Counted from the first letter of the stretch, positions 35,246 through 44,599 are shown. The stretch: DNA of 64,000 bases from Myxococcales bacterium (GCA_012959805.1 DUCN01000098.1:443646-507645), one strand, 5' to 3'. Notes: a model not told the origin generated them from the sequence alone. Made by a program: numbers and translations.

Positions 35246-36979
35246 ATGCCTGGACCCGAGGGAGATCGCCTCCTCTACGTAAACATGACGGACCAATCCA
35301 CATCCTACGAGCCCTTCCCAGACGAATGGAAGTTGCTCGGCGGTCGAGCTCTGTCTGCGAAAATATTGACCAAGGAATGCGATCCGACCTGCGACGCGCT
35401 GGGTCCAGATAATGTGTTGGTGATGGCGCCTGGCGTTCTTTCAGGAACCACGGCACCGACCTCCGGACGAATTTCGATCGGCGGTAAAAGCCCGCTGACT
35501 GGTGGCATCAAGGAAGCGAATGCCGGTGGGAATCCCGGCCAGCATCTCATGAAGCTCAACATTCGTGCCGTGGTCGTTACCGGCAAGCCGGCGGATGCGG
35601 ACAAGCGCTACGGGCTTCGCATCGACGAGGGCGAAGTCTCCGTCGTTGCCGCGGACGACTACAAGGGTATGTGGAACTACGCACTTTGTGAAAAGCTGCT
35701 TGCTGACGCACCCAAGACGGCAAGCGTGATCTCGATCGGCCCGGCCGGAGAGCTTGGTCTCTCAGGCGCATCCGTCGCGTGTACGGATCAGGACAAGGAG
35801 CGCCGACCCGCGCGTCACGCTGCTCGCGGCGGACTCGGCGCGGTGATGGGTTCGAAGGGACTCAAATGGGTCCTGGTCGACCCCGGTAAGGCACGAGCCA
35901 GGCAAGCCGCGGACACGAAGGCTTGGAACGCCAAGAACAAGAGCTCTTCGAAGGACTATCTCGATGGGCCGCAGATGTTCAAGACCGGGACCTCCGGCAT
36001 CGTTCCACTGGCCAACATGCTGAACACCTTCGTCTACAAGAACCGGACAGAGGGCCAGTCGCCTGACGTCGAGGCGCTCGATGGTGCGCGAATCATCGAG
36101 AGCTTTGAGGAGCGTGGCGGCAGCATGCATAACTGCATGACCGGTTGCATCGTGAAGTGCTCCAACATCGTTCATGACAAGGACGGCAACTACAAGACGT
36201 CGGCACTCGAGTTCGAAACGCTGACCCTGCTCGGTGCGAGTTGTGCGATCAAAACCTTCGACGAAGTTGCCGACCTTGATCGTCTCTGTGACGAGATCGG
36301 GTTGGATACCATCGAGACCGGCGGCGCAATCGCCATCCTGATGGACTCCGGCGGCATGGATTGGGGTGATTCGAAGGCTGCGATCGAATTGCTCAAGGAA
36401 ATCGCCGAAGGGACGGAGCGCGGCAAGATGATCGGCAACGGCGCGGTTGCAACGGGCAAGGCGCGGGGCCACAAACGTGTTCCCCACGCTCGGGGCCAGG
36501 CGATTCCGGCTTGGGATCCGCGTCCGCTCAAGGCGACGGGCGTGACCTACGCGGCGGGCCCGATGGGCGCCGACCATACGGCGGGCCTGATCGTGAACCC
36601 GGGACTCGCGCCGGACATGTACGCTCAGGCGTCTCAGGAAATCCAGCTCATCAACATGGTTTGTGACTCCTCGGGCTTCTGCCAATTCTTCCAGCCATCC
36701 CTCGATGACATTCGTAGCTATTACGGAACGCTTTACGGCATCGAAGTTTCGCGGGAAGAGATCGCCGACCAGGGATGGGAAGGGCTGCAGGACGAGTGGA
36801 ATTTCAATGCTGCGGCAGGCTGGAAGGACGAGGACAACGGTCTTTCCGAGTGTCTCGTCGAAGAAGGTATCGGGCCGGACCATGCGATGAAATTTGATGT
36901 GTCCCTCGACGTCATCAATCAGTCGAAGGTGCGTTTCCCGGCACGCGAAGAGCTCTTCTCTTCAGCAGCCGCCGGCTGA
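35246..36979 (+). CDS. Aldehyde:ferredoxin oxidoreductase family tungsten/molybdopterin enzyme
   Basis: This 577-residue enzyme is built from the three AOR domains. The N-terminal domain (RLLYVNMTDQ ... LGGRALSAKILTKE ... APTSGRISIGGKSPLTGGIKEAN) binds the bis-pterin. Domains 2 and 3 supply the [4Fe-4S] cysteines in MHNCMTGCIVKCSN and in MVCDSSGFCQF. Family members oxidise aldehydes to acids with ferredoxin, using W or Mo. The neighbours, a MoaD-like carrier before it and two MoeA proteins and ModABC after it, supply cofactor and metal. It ends in a terminator. The true substrate cannot be told. Its codon use is richer in C-ending codons than most neighbours. Confidence 0.93.
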   Translation: MPGPEGDRLLYVNMTDQSTSYEPFPDEWKLLGGRALSAKILTKECDPTCDALGPDNVLVMAPGVLSGTTAPTSGRISIGGKSPLTGGIKEANAGGNPGQHLMKLNIRAVVVTGKPADADKRYGLRIDEGEVSVVAADDYKGMWNYALCEKLLADAPKTASVISIGPAGELGLSGASVACTDQDKERRPARHAARGGLGAVMGSKGLKWVLVDPGKARARQAADTKAWNAKNKSSSKDYLDGPQMFKTGTSGIVPLANMLNTFVYKNRTEGQSPDVEALDGARIIESFEERGGSMHNCMTGCIVKCSNIVHDKDGNYKTSALEFETLTLLGASCAIKTFDEVADLDRLCDEIGLDTIETGGAIAILMDSGGMDWGDSKAAIELLKEIAEGTERGKMIGNGAVATGKARGHKRVPHARGQAIPAWDPRPLKATGVTYAAGPMGADHTAGLIVNPGLAPDMYAQASQEIQLINMVCDSSGFCQFFQPSLDDIRSYYGTLYGIEVSREEIADQGWEGLQDEWNFNAAAGWKDEDNGLSECLVEEGIGPDHAMKFDVSLDVINQSKVRFPAREELFSSAAAG

Positions 36980-37012
36980 GCGTTTGCCTCACTGGCTCGA
37001 TTCGAAGTCCGG

Positions 37013-37045
37013 GCGGGCAGGGGTCAATCCTCTGCCCGCTTTGGC
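37013..37045 (+). terminator. Intrinsic terminator after the AOR gene
   Basis: An 11-bp GC-rich stem (37013-37023 with 37029-37039, one G-U pair, loop TCAAT) is followed by TTTGGCGTTT. It separates the AOR transcript from the moeA genes. Confidence 0.75.
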
Positions 37046-37111
37046 GTTTCAGGTTCGTCCAGCTGGAAACCCGTATAGAGATTGCGTCGTAGCATCACAA
37101 GGAGATTTCAT

Positions 37112-38368
37112 TTGAGAGACGATGTCCGCATGCGCGGATTCGCCGAAAGGGTCGATGTCGAAGTCGTCGATCGTTTTCTCGCCAACCATGTTCGCGCGCT
37201 CGATGGCCAAGCCGTTTCCCTTCTCGAATCTCACGGTCGCGTGCTGACGGAAGACGTGATTTCCAAGACGGATGTTCCCGGGTTTAGGCGTTCTGCGATG
37301 GACGGTTATGCACTTCGCGGTGAAGAGAGTTTTGGGGCGTCCGCTTATGATGCGATTCGTCTGAAGATCGTTGGGTTGTCCTTGCCCGGCGCTCCCTACG
37401 AGGGCGTGCTCGAGAAAGGCGACGCGATTCGAATCATGACCGGCGCGCCGGTTCCCGATTCAGCGGACGCGGTCATCAAAGCCGAGGTGTGTGAAGAAAT
37501 TGACGGCGAGGTTCTGATCAGCGAAGCCGTGGCTCCCCAGAAAAATATCGGCGCGATTGGTGAGGACATCAAAAGATCCGAGTCCGTTCTTTTTGCGGGG
37601 CGGCGACTTCGTCCACAGGACGTTGGCCTGCTGGCGTCCATTGGGTGTGCTTCGGTCACGTGTGTTCGTCGGCCGCGGATTCGATTGGTCGTCACCGGCG
37701 ATGAACTCTTGCCCGCCGGTAGCACGCCGACTGGAAGCCAAATCGTCGATAGCAATTCCGTTGTTCTCCGAGGTCTGGTTGCTCGCGACGGCGGGCAAGC
37801 GATGCCCTTCGAGATCATCCCGGACATTCCCGAGCGAATTCGAGAGGCGATGGATGACACGGACGCGGATGTCGTTCTGGTTTCGGGCGGAACGTCGGTG
37901 GGTCAAGAGGATCATGCTCCGCGACTCCTCTCCGAATTGGGCGAGCTCGATTTCCATGGCATTTCGATGCGGCCGTCGAGCCCGACTGGAATTGGGCGAA
38001 TCGGATCGAGCTTCGTCTTTCTTCTTCCCGGAAATCCGGTGAGCTGCCTTGCGGCTTACGAGTTCTTCGCCGGTCCAACGATTCGCCGTCTCGGAGGACG
38101 CAATCCGGACTGGCCCCATCGTCGAGCGCTCGTGCCCCTGGCGCGAAAAATTGTTTCAGAGGTCGGGCGAACTGATTACGTGAGAGTGGCTATTGAGCAG
38201 GGGCGTGCGCATCCGCTCGCGACCTCGGGTGCTTCGATTCTTTCGTCAACCGTGCGGGCGGCCGGCGCGGTGATCGTGCCGCGAGAACTCGAAGGAATGG
38301 GCGAGGGTGAACGCGTTTCGGTCTTGCTTTACGACGAAGAGGCGACGGCAGAAGGAACTGAAATTTGA
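37112..38368 (+). CDS. moeA: Molybdopterin molybdenumtransferase MoeA
   Basis: This 418-residue enzyme inserts molybdate (or tungstate) into adenylylated molybdopterin. Domain marks are VPGFRRSAMDGYALRGEE, the RIMTGAPVPDSADAVIKAE segment, VVTGDELLPAGS and the catalytic-domain VSGGTSVGQEDHAP, then FLLPGNPVSCLAAYEFF. The start is TTG at 37112, set by AAGGAGA 8 nt upstream; an upstream TTG at 37082 has no ribosome site. It overlaps the next gene by 4 nt and is cotranscribed with it. Confidence 0.93.
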   Translation: MRDDVRMRGFAERVDVEVVDRFLANHVRALDGQAVSLLESHGRVLTEDVISKTDVPGFRRSAMDGYALRGEESFGASAYDAIRLKIVGLSLPGAPYEGVLEKGDAIRIMTGAPVPDSADAVIKAEVCEEIDGEVLISEAVAPQKNIGAIGEDIKRSESVLFAGRRLRPQDVGLLASIGCASVTCVRRPRIRLVVTGDELLPAGSTPTGSQIVDSNSVVLRGLVARDGGQAMPFEIIPDIPERIREAMDDTDADVVLVSGGTSVGQEDHAPRLLSELGELDFHGISMRPSSPTGIGRIGSSFVFLLPGNPVSCLAAYEFFAGPTIRRLGGRNPDWPHRRALVPLARKIVSEVGRTDYVRVAIEQGRAHPLATSGASILSSTVRAAGAVIVPRELEGMGEGERVSVLLYDEEATAEGTEI

Positions 38369-40290
38369 AGCAGACTCAATTTCTAGAAGTCGTCGATCGC
38401 GATGTGGCGGAAGAGCGCTGGCGTGCCGTTGTCGGAAGGGCATCGCTTGCATCGGAGACGATCCCTCTCGCCGAATCGCTCGGCCGTGTTCTGGCGGAAG
38501 ACATTCGAGCGACCGTGGACGTGCCGGGCTTCGACCGGTCGAATATGGATGGGTTCGCGGTGCGGGCCTCGGATACGTTTGGCGGATCGGAGGAAGAGCC
38601 GGTTCGATTGGTTTTGAACGATGAGATTCTCGCGACGGGAATTCATCCAAAGATCGAGGTGAAGGCCGGGACCGCGACGACGATCGCGACCGGTGGGATG
38701 CTTCCGCGGGGCGCCGATTCAGTTGCCCCCATCGAGATCACCGACGTCGATCCCGCAGACTCTGGCGCAATCTTCGTGCGGGCTGGGAGGGTGCCCGGTG
38801 CTGCTGTTAGTTTTGCGGGAACCGACATGGGAAGCGGTGAGACAGTTGCTTTTTCGGGAACCTTGCTGACCTCTCGCGAAACCGGTCTGCTAGCCGCGAT
38901 TGGACGTGAGCATCTGCGTGTCGTGCGTCGACCTCGCGTAGCGGTCCTGTCCACGGGAGACGAGATCGTTCAGCCGGGCGAAGAAATGCGGCCCGGCCTC
39001 GTCTTCGACAGCAATGGTCAGATTCTCTGCGATGCGGTGCGAGAGCTGGGCGGTGAGCCGATTTTCATGGGAGCGTTTCGCGATGATGTGGCAGCGTTGC
39101 GAAAGGCGCTGAAGGAAGCACTCGTCGATTCGGATGTTGTTCTTTTGTCCGGGGGAACATCCAAGGGCGAGGGCGATCTGAACTCGATCGTCGTCGGAGA
39201 GCTGGAGCCTGGAATCCTGGTGCACGGTGTCGCGCTCAAGCCGGGTAAGCCGATCTGCCTCGCTGCGCAGGGTGAGAAGCCGGTCGTCATTTTGCCAGGC
39301 TTTCCGACGTCTGCGATCTTTACGTTTCATGAGTTCGTTGCCCCACTTCTGCGAGACATGGCAGGTCTGCCTGATGAAACGCGAGAGACGCGCTCGGCAC
39401 GACTCGCAATCAAGACCCAGAGCGAGCGCGGACGACTCGAATATCTGTTAGTCGGTCTGGTGGGGGGAACGGGGGAATCGGAGGATGTCGGTGATGATGG
39501 CTCGCTATCCGCCTACCCGATGGGGAAAGGAAGTGGGAGCGTCACGAGCTTCAGTCGCGCCGATGGCTTCGTCCGAATCGACCGGAACACCGAGTTGGTG
39601 GAAGCGGGCACGAAAGTTGAGGTCACCCTGATCGGACGTGAAGTGCCGGTCGCAGACCTCGTAGTCATTGGAAGCCATTGCGCCGGTCTCGATCTGATCG
39701 CCAGCGAATTGTCGCGCCACGGCCTGCGGGTGAAACTACTTGCTGTCGGATCCCATGGCGGACTCGCAGCGGCCGCTCGTGGTGAATGCGACCTGGCACC
39801 GGTTCATCTTCTTGATCTCGAAACGAATCGCTACAACGAGCCGTTTCTGACTCCGGGCTTGAAGCTGATTCCCGGGTATCGGCGGATGCAGGGACTGGTG
39901 ACTCGCCTTGAGGAAACGCGTGAGATTTCGACCGTAGTCGAGGATGAATCGCTTCGTATGGTCAATCGCAATCGAGGGGCTGGCACTCGGGTCTTGATCG
40001 ATCGCCTCCTCGGAGAACGCCGTCCCGCCGGTTATCCCTACGAGCCTCGATCCCACTACGCGGTGGCTGCTGCGATTTCCCAAGGCCGAGCGGACTGGGG
40101 TATTACGATCGAAACGGTGGCTGCGGAAGCTGGCCTACGTTTTCAGCCCATTCAAGATGAACACTATGACTTCGCTGTTCCGGAGTCGCGCTGGAACCGG
40201 CCGGCACTGCGTCTGCTTCGGGAATGGCTCGACGACGGGAACTCGAAACTTCGTCGAGTACTCGAGGCAGCCGGCTTCTCGAAGGACTGA
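38365..40290 (+). CDS. MoeA fused to a periplasmic-binding-protein-like domain
   Basis: This is a 641-residue protein. Residues 1-405 are a second MoeA (VPGFDRSNMDGFAVRASD, TIATGGMLPRGADSVAPIE, LSTGDEIVQPGEEM, LSGGTSKGEGDLNS, VVILPGFPTSAIFTFHEF). Residues about 430-641 are a PBP-like domain (LVVIGSHCAGLDLIASELSRHG, GECDLAPVHLLDLE, NRNRGAGTRVLIDRLL). Such MoeA-PBP fusions occur next to tungsten enzymes and archaeal MoeA pairs; the PBP-like part may bind oxyanion or pterin. TTG start coupled to the preceding stop (TTGA overlap), with GAAGGAACT upstream. It differs from the first MoeA, suggesting separate metal or cofactor versions. Confidence 0.9.
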   Translation: MKQTQFLEVVDRDVAEERWRAVVGRASLASETIPLAESLGRVLAEDIRATVDVPGFDRSNMDGFAVRASDTFGGSEEEPVRLVLNDEILATGIHPKIEVKAGTATTIATGGMLPRGADSVAPIEITDVDPADSGAIFVRAGRVPGAAVSFAGTDMGSGETVAFSGTLLTSRETGLLAAIGREHLRVVRRPRVAVLSTGDEIVQPGEEMRPGLVFDSNGQILCDAVRELGGEPIFMGAFRDDVAALRKALKEALVDSDVVLLSGGTSKGEGDLNSIVVGELEPGILVHGVALKPGKPICLAAQGEKPVVILPGFPTSAIFTFHEFVAPLLRDMAGLPDETRETRSARLAIKTQSERGRLEYLLVGLVGGTGESEDVGDDGSLSAYPMGKGSGSVTSFSRADGFVRIDRNTELVEAGTKVEVTLIGREVPVADLVVIGSHCAGLDLIASELSRHGLRVKLLAVGSHGGLAAAARGECDLAPVHLLDLETNRYNEPFLTPGLKLIPGYRRMQGLVTRLEETREISTVVEDESLRMVNRNRGAGTRVLIDRLLGERRPAGYPYEPRSHYAVAAAISQGRADWGITIETVAAEAGLRFQPIQDEHYDFAVPESRWNRPALRLLREWLDDGNSKLRRVLEAAGFSKD

Positions 40291-40293
40291 TTC

Positions 40294-40560
40294 GCGTCAG
40301 CAGTCGACGGCCCCGCGACCGAGGCGCAGGCGCGATTCCGGATGGAATTTGGCTGCGACGAACTGCAGGGATATCTCTTCAGTCGTCCTTTGCCGCCAGG
40401 CGACTCCAGGGCGTTCTCGCACTCGAACTCGAAGCGAAAGAGCGAAAGAACCGAGGGGAGGGTGAGTCGGTTCTCGTCTGCCAAGAACCATCCCCGACGA
40501 CTGATTGAATCCAGCACGTTGCCGCCCGACAGACTGCGCGGTAAGTTTAATCGACCCTAA
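40294..40560 (+). pseudogene. C-terminal remnant of an EAL-domain c-di-GMP phosphodiesterase
   Basis: Directly after the moeA stop, one frame reads VDGPATEAQARFRMEFGCDELQ and then GYLFSRPLPPGDS, the unmistakable end of EAL domains (normally VAEGVETEAQ...GCDELQGYLFSRPLPP). Key E and V of the EGVE motif are already changed to DGPA. No upstream part of the domain and no start codon are present, and the tail after about 40425 is not conserved. It is a fossil fragment left after a deletion. The remaining 40561-40656 stretch shows nothing further. Confidence 0.8.
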
Positions 40561-40662
40561 TGGACTCCCCCCTCCTAATCAGTCCCTTGAAACCCACTCA
40601 AAACAAGGCGATCGGCGAGTGTTGATCGCGCGTGGCCAACCCTTCTCTTTGGAGGCGTGTTG

Positions 40663-41955
40663 ATGGCGATCGTTGGTGCGATCTTGATCATCGTCGCGTG
40701 CCTGGCGGCTTCTGCATTTTTCTCGGGTAGCGAGACCGCGCTCTTTCGGCTGAGAGCGCACGACCTGGACGGCGACGACAAAGAAGCAATTGGACCTGCC
40801 GATGCCGCAGTGCGCGACTTGACTCAGTCATCTTCACGGTTGCTCGTGACGATTCTGCTGGGCAATAACGTCGTCAACATTCTCGGCGCTGCCGTCGCCT
40901 CCGGTCTGGCCATTCACTATCTCGGCGTCGAGCTGGGTATCCCGGTCGCGACCTTCGTCATGACGGGATTGGTCCTGGTTCTCTGCGAAATTCTCCCGAA
41001 GGCCATTGCCGCACGGCATCCTCGGGGCGTCTCTCGCGCGGTCGGACTTCCGCTCTATCTCTTCCACAAGATGTTGCGCCCGATTCACGGACTTTTCGAT
41101 CGTGTCATCGAGCCCCTGGTTCGACGGGTGACTGGGGGAATCGATAGCAATGAATCGATGGGATCCGAGGAAGTGCTTCGTCTGGCTCGCGAGGCGCTCC
41201 AAAACGTCGACGATGCGGGTTCTCCCCTGGCGATCATCGGCGCAACTTCGAACGCGGCAGAGATGGACGTTTCTGAAATCATGGTGCCGCGGACCGAAAT
41301 CGAAGCCTACCCCACTGATACTCCGGTTTCGGATCTCATCGAGAAGATGCTCGAGGGGCGCTACACGCGGGTGCCCATCTATGAAGATACGATCGACCAC
41401 GTGTTGGGCGTGATTCATCTGAAGGACTTGATCAAGCTCGCGCGGGCTGACGGCAAAGAACTTTTTGGAATCGTCAAGCCCGTCCTACGTGTCCCGGAAC
41501 GTAAGCCGATTTTGCGTTTGTTGACGGAGATGCAGCGGGCGTTCTGTCACGTTGCGTTGGTGAAGGACGAGTTCGGTGTGACCCAGGGTCTAGTCACCCA
41601 GGAAGATATTCTCGAGGAGATCGTCGGAGAAATTCGAGACGAATTCGATTCTGAAGAATTGTTGATGATTCGGAAACTGCGCGATGGGAGCCACGAGGTT
41701 CTGGGCCGCATCAAGGTGCTCGACTTCAATCGAGAAACGGGCTGGCAGGTTCCGGCGGAAAAGGGCGATACGATCGGTGGTTTGATCTTCAACACGCTGG
41801 AACGTGCGCCGCGTAATGGCGAATGGGTTGATGTGCCTGGCTACAGGCTTGAATGCATCGATGTTTCGGGGAGTCGAATAACCCGTGTTCGGATCATCGA
41901 TTTGTTCTACGTAAATGAAGAAGCTGGCTCCAAGGAATCTAACTCCCGCTCTTAG
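40663..41955 (+). CDS. HlyC/CorC (CNNM) family transporter-like protein
   Basis: This is a 430-residue membrane protein. The DUF21/CNNM transmembrane domain comes first (LIIVACLAASAFFSGSETALFRL, NNVVNILGAAVASGLAI, LVLCEILPKAIAARHP). Two CBS domains follow (ISEIMVPRTEIEAYPTDTPVSDLIEKML, then VLRVPERKPILRLLTEMQ and VTQEDILEEIVGEIRDEF). A CorC_HlyC C-terminal domain closes it (GDTIGGLIFNTL). Family members export or buffer Mg2+/Co2+. GGAGG at 40651 is 7 nt before the ATG 40663; GTG 40657 and TTG 40660 are in frame but too close. Convergent with modC. Confidence 0.93.
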   Translation: MAIVGAILIIVACLAASAFFSGSETALFRLRAHDLDGDDKEAIGPADAAVRDLTQSSSRLLVTILLGNNVVNILGAAVASGLAIHYLGVELGIPVATFVMTGLVLVLCEILPKAIAARHPRGVSRAVGLPLYLFHKMLRPIHGLFDRVIEPLVRRVTGGIDSNESMGSEEVLRLAREALQNVDDAGSPLAIIGATSNAAEMDVSEIMVPRTEIEAYPTDTPVSDLIEKMLEGRYTRVPIYEDTIDHVLGVIHLKDLIKLARADGKELFGIVKPVLRVPERKPILRLLTEMQRAFCHVALVKDEFGVTQGLVTQEDILEEIVGEIRDEFDSEELLMIRKLRDGSHEVLGRIKVLDFNRETGWQVPAEKGDTIGGLIFNTLERAPRNGEWVDVPGYRLECIDVSGSRITRVRIIDLFYVNEEAGSKESNSRS

Positions 41956-41976
41956 TTCTTGGTGAGGGCGACTCGC

Positions 41977-43083
41977 TCAGCGAACCCGACGCAGAGCCTG
42001 GGACTTGATGATCAGATAGACGTTCGAGCCGGGGCGGAGAGAGAGATCGCTGACGGCGTGAGCCGTTAGTTTGGCGACGAGCCGCTCTCCCGTGACATCG
42101 ACGGCGACCCGCGCATCCTCGGCCTGAACGTCAATTTGCACAACCCGACCCCCAACGACATTGCGCGCCGAGATCCGGCTCGGCCGATCGAGTGACACCA
42201 GAATATCTTCCGCACGAATTCCGATCGTTAGACTTTTCCCGACCTCGAGTGGCCAGGGCGTTTCGAGGGTCAGCCCGGCCGCTGATTCGACGCGCCGCGA
42301 CATTCCATCGTCCGCCTGACCATCGCTCCGGCCGATCATTTCGAGCACGTTTTCGACACCGATACCCGAGGCGAGCGAATGAACAGACTGACTCCAGAGC
42401 GTTTCCTTGGGAGGGCCCTGGGCGATCAATCGGCCGCGGTCGAGTACGGCAATTTCGTCCCCCAAGAGGATGGCTTCGTCGGGATCGTGGGTGATGTAGA
42501 GAAGTGGTAGATCGAACTCATCCCGAATGCGCAAGAGATAGGGAAGGATTCGCGAACGAAGTCCGACATCGAGAGAAGCCATCGGTTCATCGAGCAGGAG
42601 TGCCCGCGGCCGAGTGGCGATCGCGCGGGCCAGCGCAACTCGTTGGCGTTCGCCGCCGGATAGCCCCTCGACATTCCTCTTGAGGAGCGACTCGATTTCG
42701 CAGACCTCGATGGCTCGGGAAATCCATTGCCCGTCTTCGTCGTCTCCTTCTTTTCCTCGTCCCCTGGCTGATCCAAAGCGGATATTTTCTTCGACGGAAC
42801 GATCGGGGAAGAGGGTTGGTGATTGCGGCACCCATCCGAGGCGGCGCTCGTGAATTGGGCGGTTGACCCCGATCTCACGGTTTTCGAGCCATGTCCCGGC
42901 GAGTCGGATGCGTGCTTTCGCCGTCGGCTCAAGGCCTAGCAGTACGCGAAGGAGTGTCGTCTTGCCGGAACCGCTCGCACCAAAAAGAACCAAAGATCGC
43001 GCCTGCCATTCAAATCGAATGTCGAGTTGAAATTCATTGCGGTCGAGACGGACCTCGATGAGAGAAATCTGGCCTTCAGTCAT
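41977..43083 (-). CDS. modC: Molybdate ABC transporter ATP-binding protein
   Basis: This 368-residue ATPase powers molybdate or tungstate uptake. Walker A is LFGASGSGKTTLLRVLLG, signature LSGGERQRVALARAIA, Walker B ALLLDEPMASLD, H-loop YITHDPDEAILLG. The C-terminal part (about 290-368) is a Mop/TOBE domain (ISARNVVGGRVVQIDVQ ... VYLIIKSQALR) that binds oxyanion. Its ATG overlaps the modB stop by 4 nt (ATGA), showing translational coupling. Last gene of modABC. Confidence 0.94.
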   Translation of the reverse strand: MTEGQISLIEVRLDRNEFQLDIRFEWQARSLVLFGASGSGKTTLLRVLLGLEPTAKARIRLAGTWLENREIGVNRPIHERRLGWVPQSPTLFPDRSVEENIRFGSARGRGKEGDDEDGQWISRAIEVCEIESLLKRNVEGLSGGERQRVALARAIATRPRALLLDEPMASLDVGLRSRILPYLLRIRDEFDLPLLYITHDPDEAILLGDEIAVLDRGRLIAQGPPKETLWSQSVHSLASGIGVENVLEMIGRSDGQADDGMSRRVESAAGLTLETPWPLEVGKSLTIGIRAEDILVSLDRPSRISARNVVGGRVVQIDVQAEDARVAVDVTGERLVAKLTAHAVSDLSLRPGSNVYLIIKSQALRRVR

Positions 43084-43742
43084 TTCGGCCCCGGTCGAAG
43101 CCAGCGCTCGGCGACGAGCATGCTCGCGAGCGCGAGAATGAAGGAGAGGCCGACGAGGATGCCCGCTCCCTGGTCATCGCCCAATTGAATCCTTGACCAG
43201 ATGCCCAATGAGAGTGTCTCAGTTCTTTCCGGGATGATTCCAGCAATGACGGCGGTGGCACCGAACTCACCCAATGCGCGCGCAAAGCAAAGCAGGGAGC
43301 CGTAGAGCAGTCCGCGTCTCGCGAGAGGAAGGCTGACACGGAAAAATGTCGCAACCGGTGAGGCACCCAGAGTTCGAGCCATTTCCTCATAACTCGAGTC
43401 GATTGCCGCAAAGCTTTGTTCGGCACTTCTCGCCAGGAGAGGAAAGCCGACGACGGCCGCCGCAATGACGGCTGCACTCGGAGTGAAAATCATCTCGACT
43501 CCAAGCCACTGCCAGAGCGGGGCGAGCGGGCTCTTCGTTCCGAAAAACCACAACAGCGCAAGTCCTACGGCGACCGGTGGCATCACCATGGGCAATGAGA
43601 TCATGGCGCGAATTAAACTTGGGAGAGGAACGCGATGACGCGCGAGTGCGTAGCCGATGAGAATCGCGAAGGGTAAACACAATGTCGTCGAGAAGAGGCC
43701 GACTCGGAGCGTGAGCCAGAAGATGGTGAGATAGGTTTCCAT
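43080..43742 (-). CDS. modB: Molybdate ABC transporter permease
   Basis: This 220-residue inner-membrane permease has about five TM helices. The cytoplasmic coupling loop that contacts ModC is EEMARTLGASPVATFFRVSLP, with the EAA-motif glycine in LGAS. The RALGEFGATAVIAGIIPERTETL segment near the C-terminal half is typical of ModB. Two nt separate it from modA, and it overlaps modC by 4 nt. Confidence 0.94.
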   Translation of the reverse strand: METYLTIFWLTLRVGLFSTTLCLPFAILIGYALARHRVPLPSLIRAMISLPMVMPPVAVGLALLWFFGTKSPLAPLWQWLGVEMIFTPSAAVIAAAVVGFPLLARSAEQSFAAIDSSYEEMARTLGASPVATFFRVSLPLARRGLLYGSLLCFARALGEFGATAVIAGIIPERTETLSLGIWSRIQLGDDQGAGILVGLSFILALASMLVAERWLRPGPK

Positions 43743-43744
43743 AG

Positions 43745-44599
43745 CTAGAGAGGGTTCAGCGAGAATGAGGGGAAGAATCCTGCGCGGACCAGCTCACTGT
43801 GGAGAAGGGGACTGCCCCAGGCGGCCAAGGCGCGATCGATCGATTCGCAATTGGGTGCGCGCTGGGTACGCGCTGCGACATAACGAATGCGCGGGTATTC
43901 CGAGGGATCAATATGCCCAAGTACGGTTGCCGTCTTGGCCAGCCGCAAATCACTTCGATAGATGATGGCCAGATCGACGAGGCCAGCATCGACGGCCGCC
44001 AGTGTTGCTCGAGCATTCTCGGTCTCGACGATCTTGCCGCTCAGATACTTGAGCTGGCCTTGGGAGGTGAGCCACGCTCTCGCATAACGCCCGAGTGGAA
44101 CGGCGCGAGAAGGAATGGCGATTCGAGCGATGTCGTTGGCATCGAATCCAGCAAGGCCGACGCGATCGACCGACTGGGCGTCGTCGGCCGCGTTGGGAGG
44201 GGTGTGCATCCGGCTCTCGCGAGCGACGAGGGAAAGCCGCCCGGTTGCAAATTCAAAAGCCGACCCTGGAACCAGGAGTTCTCGGGTGATCAGGTCGTCC
44301 ACAATGTTCGCATCAGCTGAGACGAAAACATCGATGGGTGCGCCCAGGGTCAGTTGGCGGGCATGGGCGCTGGAGGCGCCGAAGATGGGCTCGACGAGGA
44401 CGTGGGGATTGTGGTCGAGAAGGGACTGAATGAGAAAAACCGAGAGCTCACGCAGGCTGGACGCAACGGCCATTCGTACCGGTCGGTCAAGACAGCCATT
44501 TGAGGTCTGCGGGGTCCCGTCGTCCTGGCAGGCCAGGCACAGCAGTCCGAGCGTGCAGAAGATCGCGAACGCGCGAAATCGGGCCGTTACACGCGACAT
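43745..44599 (-). CDS. modA: Molybdate-binding lipoprotein
   Basis: This 284-residue solute-binding protein starts with a lipoprotein signal (FCTLGLLCLACQ), so it is membrane-anchored in the periplasm. ModA motifs are VRMAVASSLREL (oxyanion-binding serine), EPIFGASSAHARQL, LGAPIDVFVSADANIVDDL and LVAR. Both serines that hold molybdate in this fold appear. Metal selectivity (Mo versus W) cannot be read from sequence alone. With the neighbouring AOR gene, tungstate is plausible. The 208-nt gap upstream is C/A-rich and low in complexity, without a recognisable ModE site. Confidence 0.93.
   Translation of the reverse strand: MSRVTARFRAFAIFCTLGLLCLACQDDGTPQTSNGCLDRPVRMAVASSLRELSVFLIQSLLDHNPHVLVEPIFGASSAHARQLTLGAPIDVFVSADANIVDDLITRELLVPGSAFEFATGRLSLVARESRMHTPPNAADDAQSVDRVGLAGFDANDIARIAIPSRAVPLGRYARAWLTSQGQLKYLSGKIVETENARATLAAVDAGLVDLAIIYRSDLRLAKTATVLGHIDPSEYPRIRYVAARTQRAPNCESIDRALAAWGSPLLHSELVRAGFFPSFSLNPL

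Noticed and set aside
35762-36883. 373-residue minus-strand frame
   Set aside because: Antisense shadow of the AOR gene; no recognisable motif and biased composition.
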